From: Symsagittifera roscoffensis
Lineage: Eukaryota > Xenacoelomorpha > Acoela > Convolutidae
Reading direction: 5' to 3'
Length of the DNA stretch: 60,000 bases
Assembly: GCF_963678635.1 (NCBI RefSeq)
Contig: NC_087069.1
Location: 7,204,633 to 7,264,632, forward strand
The notes under the pieces are model-generated. The model was given only the letters and a program-made list of their open reading frames with translations. It had not been told where the DNA came from and made no database searches. The position numbers and the translations under genes were made by a program. Positions 55,283 through 60,000 of this stretch are shown piece after piece. Each line of letters starts with the position of its first letter. Position 1 is the first letter of the stretch.

Positions 55283-55743
55283 ATGTCATTTAAAAACCTA
55301 GGAAATAAACAAAACAAATCAATTGTGAGATAGATAACAAAATATACGACCATCTAATCACACCTCATACACAAACAGCTGGATATATTAGAACAAAACG
55401 ACAAACACTAAAAAGAAAAATAATAACCAAACAAAGACAAATAACACGAAAATGATTTTCCAAAAACCGAAACGCATTTTCAGAATCAGAAACCAGCAGT
55501 TTAGACGAACTTTATAAATTAAAAGAATCAATAGATAAAAATTGCCCAATTCACGATCAATTATATTTTTCCGACTCAGAAACAACTTCAAATTCATCAA
55601 TAAGAGGAAAAAGAAGAATAAAAAAGCAATATAAACACAAACCAGTACACTTATACAATTGGAATCAACCAATTAGACACATCGATAATTACATATTAAC
55701 AGTCATCAAACGAAAAAATGAGCTCAACGCACACCCCAGGTGA
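55283..55743 (+). pseudogene. ORF1 (basic protein), copy C, disrupted
   Basis: Begins as in A and B, but a small deletion near 55315 shifts the frame, and TGA at 55453-55455 lies in the ORF1 frame where the others have AGA. The overlap with the gag start (55718) is kept. Confidence 0.8.
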
Positions 55744-58700
55744 AGAAAGTCCAGATGATGATGATATCTTCCCCTTCATTGTAGATGCAACCAATGATAG
55801 AGGACAGCATATATTTTGCAAGAATTTAATCTTAAATTTGTTTGAACCCGTAATCAGCCCATGTAAAACAGAGTTCCCAGATGTAAACATCAAAAGACAA
55901 ATTATCGATCACTATCTGAAAGATATATGTAACTTAACACCACAATACGGAATCTACTCCATAGAATTCAGCTCACCAAACCAGAATCACAGCAAATATG
56001 TAATTCAAACAGACGACCTTGATTTAGAATTTTCAAAAGTATTCTCAGAATATATAAAAAGCATACAATATCATAACTCACAAAGAGCAAACTCCATATT
56101 CACCAATGAAGTTTTTGCAATAATATATAGTTATATCTCGATATTAGAAAACGAAATCCCAATACCAAATGTCTCACCGACAGAAACATCTAAACATATA
56201 AGAGTACGACATGAAATCACACTACTCTCTAGTTTTCTAAATATAATTCAAGAAAATTTCACTAAAGATGAAGTTTCACCACATACAAAACATGACTTAC
56301 AAAAAATTTTGGCATGGTTTATAATAGATTATTTCACACATAATATTGATTTAATTTCACAAGCAAGAAAAAATTTTAGACCTCAAAACTCAAACGATGA
56401 TACTGGCATCACAGAACAGTCAGACTATGTTTGGGACCCCGAATGGTCTCATCCCGCATTCATAAACTTCCCACAATCAATCTCAAGTCAAGCAATAAGT
56501 ACGATATCTTATGTAAGAGATTATGTAAGAGTAATACCAATAACCATTGATGCAACACCATTAAACTATAATACATTTTTACCTGATATGCAAAATAATA
56601 GTTTAAACTCCACAGTCATACACAATGAAAACCTCAATGGAACTAGGAATCTCACTCAACAAGATATCCAGACACCATCACACTTCATAAATGAAGAAAT
56701 CGTACACACAACAACTACACAACAAAGCATTTCACCGATACGTCCAAATTTAACAACACCAAGAAATACAAACCCTTCAAAACACAGGTAACCTTGCAAT
56801 CAACCGTTAAACCTTGGGTTGCCCCAAAATATTCACACATGGATTATCAAACATACAGACCCATGGCAATACCGTCAAAAACACGTAAAACGTTCACTAG
56901 AAACAATTTTGCAGAACAAAATTATAATTACACACATCCATCAAAAATAAACTATCCCCCACGAAAAAATACTAATAATCATATAAGATCTCGAAACTGG
57001 GATAACCCAATGGCATCAACCAATTCAGTAAATTTTCAAACAAATTCACATCCTCCACAGGATCGTAGTGAAAATTATCCATTTTTTCAACAAAATAAGA
57101 ATAAAAAACAAACATCTTATCAAATGGATTACTTATCCTCAGATGATGATTTTTTACAACCAGATATATATTTGCACCATATAATCAAGAATATCGTGGA
57201 CAAGGAGTACAGAAACCACATACAAATCATAGAATTTTTTCTCCACAACCGATAGATACACAAAATCAACAACCAATCCAAACACAAAACCCATTTAATA
57301 CACAATCTTTTCAACCAATTCAGCAACAAAACCCAATGATCACACACTCGTATCAACCAACACAAATGCAAAATGAAATACCACTCCCATATTATCTTCA
57401 ACAACACGAAATAACAAGAAATCAACTTTCAAATTTTTCTCAAATGCCAAATGCAGCAGAATCATTACAAATGACAATGAATCCATGCCTTATGGGTAGA
57501 TCATCAATAACATCAAACAAACCTTTAATGGTATTTACAGGAACAGACCAAGAATATTCTGTAGGAGAATATTTAAATGCAGTAACAGCAAATTTGATTT
57601 TAAATCTAGGACCTGAACCAATTAATACGCCACTACATCAAAATTGGATACATCGACGCACAGCGTTGATACAGACAACCTTAGACGGCGCAGCCCAAAA
57701 ATGGTTTTCAGTATTGCCTATAGAAATAAAATCAAATTGGAAAAGATTACACAAGAATTTTCAAAAATGTTTGACTCCGAAAGAAATAAACAACAAAGAG
57801 TTTTATGTAATGAAATTCGCAGATTACCAAATGAAACCATCAAGCAATTAGCAGTACGCATCAAAACACTAGTTCGAAAAGCATATTCATTAAATACACA
57901 CGACTATAAAAACACAAAAATGACAGAAATCTTAATGATGACCTTAACACCGCAATTAAGGAAAATAGCAATAAAAAAGAGAGCATCCCATCCCTCCTCA
58001 ATTCGAGAACCCGATTTAGATTTTCGAAAACTAGTAGACAAACTAGAACAAGCGGAAATCACAATGAAACTCGAAGAAACAGAAAATCTGAAATTACAAT
58101 ATGTTAACCGAATTGAAACAAATTCCACAAATATCAACAATATACAGGAATCAGATACAGACCTCGTTGAAAAAATCACTGAAATACTCAATATTTATGA
58201 AAAACACCCAAACTTTAAAAGCAAACCATCTTTCAAAAAATGGTGTAATTATTGCCGACGATACGGACATAGTATTTCTGAATGTAGACAAAAACAGCAA
58301 GACAATCAAAATAAACCTCAAAAATATAAAGAACCAAATAAATCATTCTATCAATACATGAAGAAAGATCAAAATCTACCGAACAAAAATGTATACAGCA
58401 ACAACAGTTCAGGAAAACCACTCCCGAATAATACAAATTATTCAAGAACTCAATCACCACTTAACTCAAGTTATAGAGGAAGATCGCCAGAACGAAGACA
58501 TACACAAAATCCGTCACAAAATCACTACAATAGACCAAATAGTCGAAATAACTACTCCAGATCTAATTCAAACACAACACAATTTGTTTCTAGATCTAAT
58601 TCCCAATCAAGAAATAATAACTATCCAAACAATCAGTCACGAAACTCATCATATAATAGAAATAGAAACTATTCCAATAATCGAAATAGAAGCTATTCAA

Positions 58701-60000
58701 ACAACCGAAATCACTATTACCCAAACAATCGATCAAGAAATAACTCATATAACAGATCAAAAGGCAATTATCAAATATATCACGAAATAAATCACAAAAT
58801 TGACATTCAAGTTATAATAATCGTTATAGAAATTATTCCCAATCACCACACCGGAATAATAATCATTATAATAATTCTAATAATCGCCACAGAAGTAGTA
58901 CCCCTAAACATCAAAGACATATTAATCAAGTACAACCAAATCCAGAAACAACATCAGACCCCCCAGGTATTGATGACACAGTAAATGATACGTTACAACT
59001 CAATCAAATAAACTGTGGATCATCAGACTCAGAAAGTGATACAGAAAACACTCTCTCCATCAATATGATAGCAGTCGAAAATGACTATGAACCTATTATA
59101 TATGAACAACCATTTTTATCACACATATATGAAAATCAATCAGAACTCCTTCACAATTATTATATTGAACCCATCCATTCCACACCAACGACGCAAGAAA
59201 TTAATGGAATTAACGCTACAATCAATCCAATGAGAATGACAAAACAAAATGCTTGAATACAAACCACATCTATCAAAATATACAAAAAGAACAACCTAAA
59301 GAAAAAATTTGGACAATACCATTTCTCTTAGAAAGTCCAAGAAACAAAGAATTTCAACCACCAGATCTTGAAATTGATTTTCTAATTGATTCAGGAGCAG
59401 AATCAAATATAATAAACATTCCCACATGGAATGAAATAAAAACCTTACACCCAAAGCTAACACCTCTTGAAACCTCCAGTAAGCTAGCAACAGCACAAGG
59501 ATCAACATTAATAAACTACGGAAAAATTCAATTATTTCTTCTTCCCACAAGAACAATAGAGCAAAATAAAATTTTAAGTAAACCATTTAAACAAATATTC
59601 CATATCACTGATATTAAACACAATATCATTGGAATACCATTTATCTCTAAATATATACCAACAATCAACGTCTTGAACAGTAAAATACTAATCAAAGATG
59701 AATATACAAAAACAAAAGACACATCCCTAACATTTTTTCAAAGATTAAATAAACAACCACCATTCTTTTCAAAATTCTATCCAATATATAACCAACAAAG
59801 AAAACACTTGAAACCACTATCAGGAAACATATACAATTTTTCAATAAAACAAGTTCACCAATATGATAAAAAACAAAACAAACAACAATTTTATATGTCA
59901 GATTTTGAATTCAAACCTATCCATAAATTTTTCAAAATCACAATCTCATCAATAAAATATTTGAAAAACTCGAATTCAGATATTATTTCTTTACATGTAT
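55718..60000 (+). pseudogene. gag-pol: gag-pol, copy C, disrupted and truncated by the window end
   Basis: The first 357 codons are open (55718-56791), then a frameshift near 56785, a second near 57166, a third near 57747, and a fourth near 58775, with a further break near 59230. The zinc knuckle (about 58250) and the protease DSGA motif (about 59387) are present in separate frames. RT, RNase H and integrase lie beyond 60000. It cannot make a complete polyprotein. Confidence 0.9.

Larger units (their letters stand above)
53623..60000 (+). mobile_element. giant Ty3/gypsy-type element, copy C (5' part, defective, runs off the window)
   Basis: 5' LTR, primer site, leader micro-ORF, broken ORF1 and broken gag-pol up to the protease region and beyond. 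Copy C is close to A and B in sequence. Its 5' flank matches the complement of about 3033-3060. The 3' end is not in the window, so LTR age and target duplication cannot be judged. Confidence 0.95.

Overview
The window is eukaryotic, AT-rich, repeat-dominated DNA, almost certainly from an animal. It has no bacterial signals. It holds several copies of one giant Ty3/gypsy-type LTR retroelement, hAT-like MITEs and tandem duplications. I could not identify the host species. A 200-bp run of N at 32415-32614 shows this is a scaffolded assembly.

Layout: 1-3312 is host flank with one hAT-like MITE. Element A (3313-22211, 18.9 kb) follows, with two LTRs about 99% identical and a 4-bp target duplication; most of its long ORFs are broken. 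Next comes host sequence 22216-23676, with a small secreted-peptide ORF and a 22-bp minisatellite. Element D (about 23677-28233) is a divergent, internally deleted relative whose body was tandemly duplicated (1.8-kb unit). Its 3' LTR plus flank was then duplicated again (1.6-kb unit, to 31258). A second MITE, the gap and more flank reach to 33238. Element B (33239-52164, 18.9 kb) has LTRs that look identical and long ORFs that are all open. It is followed by 52165-53622, an inverted paralogue of the host locus around element A, and then by element C (from 53623 past the window end), which is broken.

Element B is the reference copy. Its order is: LTR; primer binding site; 1.25-kb structured leader with a conserved 77-codon ORF; basic 155-aa ORF; a single-frame 2740-aa Gag-protease-RT-RNase H-integrase polyprotein; two short hydrophobic ORFs; a conserved 377-codon reading frame with no ATG; an 872-aa envelope-like glycoprotein; a 601-aa orphan protein; a 1.6-kb 3' region with a short conserved candidate intron just after the last stop; polypurine tract; LTR. 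Neighbouring ORFs are tightly packed, with ATGA stop/start overlaps at two junctions and overlaps of 26 and 13 nt at two others. The 3' cassette looks like the gene block of an enveloped virus attached to a retrotransposon, which is the most interesting content here.

Four insertions of this family (A, B, C, D) fall within about 1.75 kb of homologous host sequence spread over the two inverted paralogous loci. The uninterrupted inverted locus preserves the empty site of insertion A and so fixes its ends exactly.
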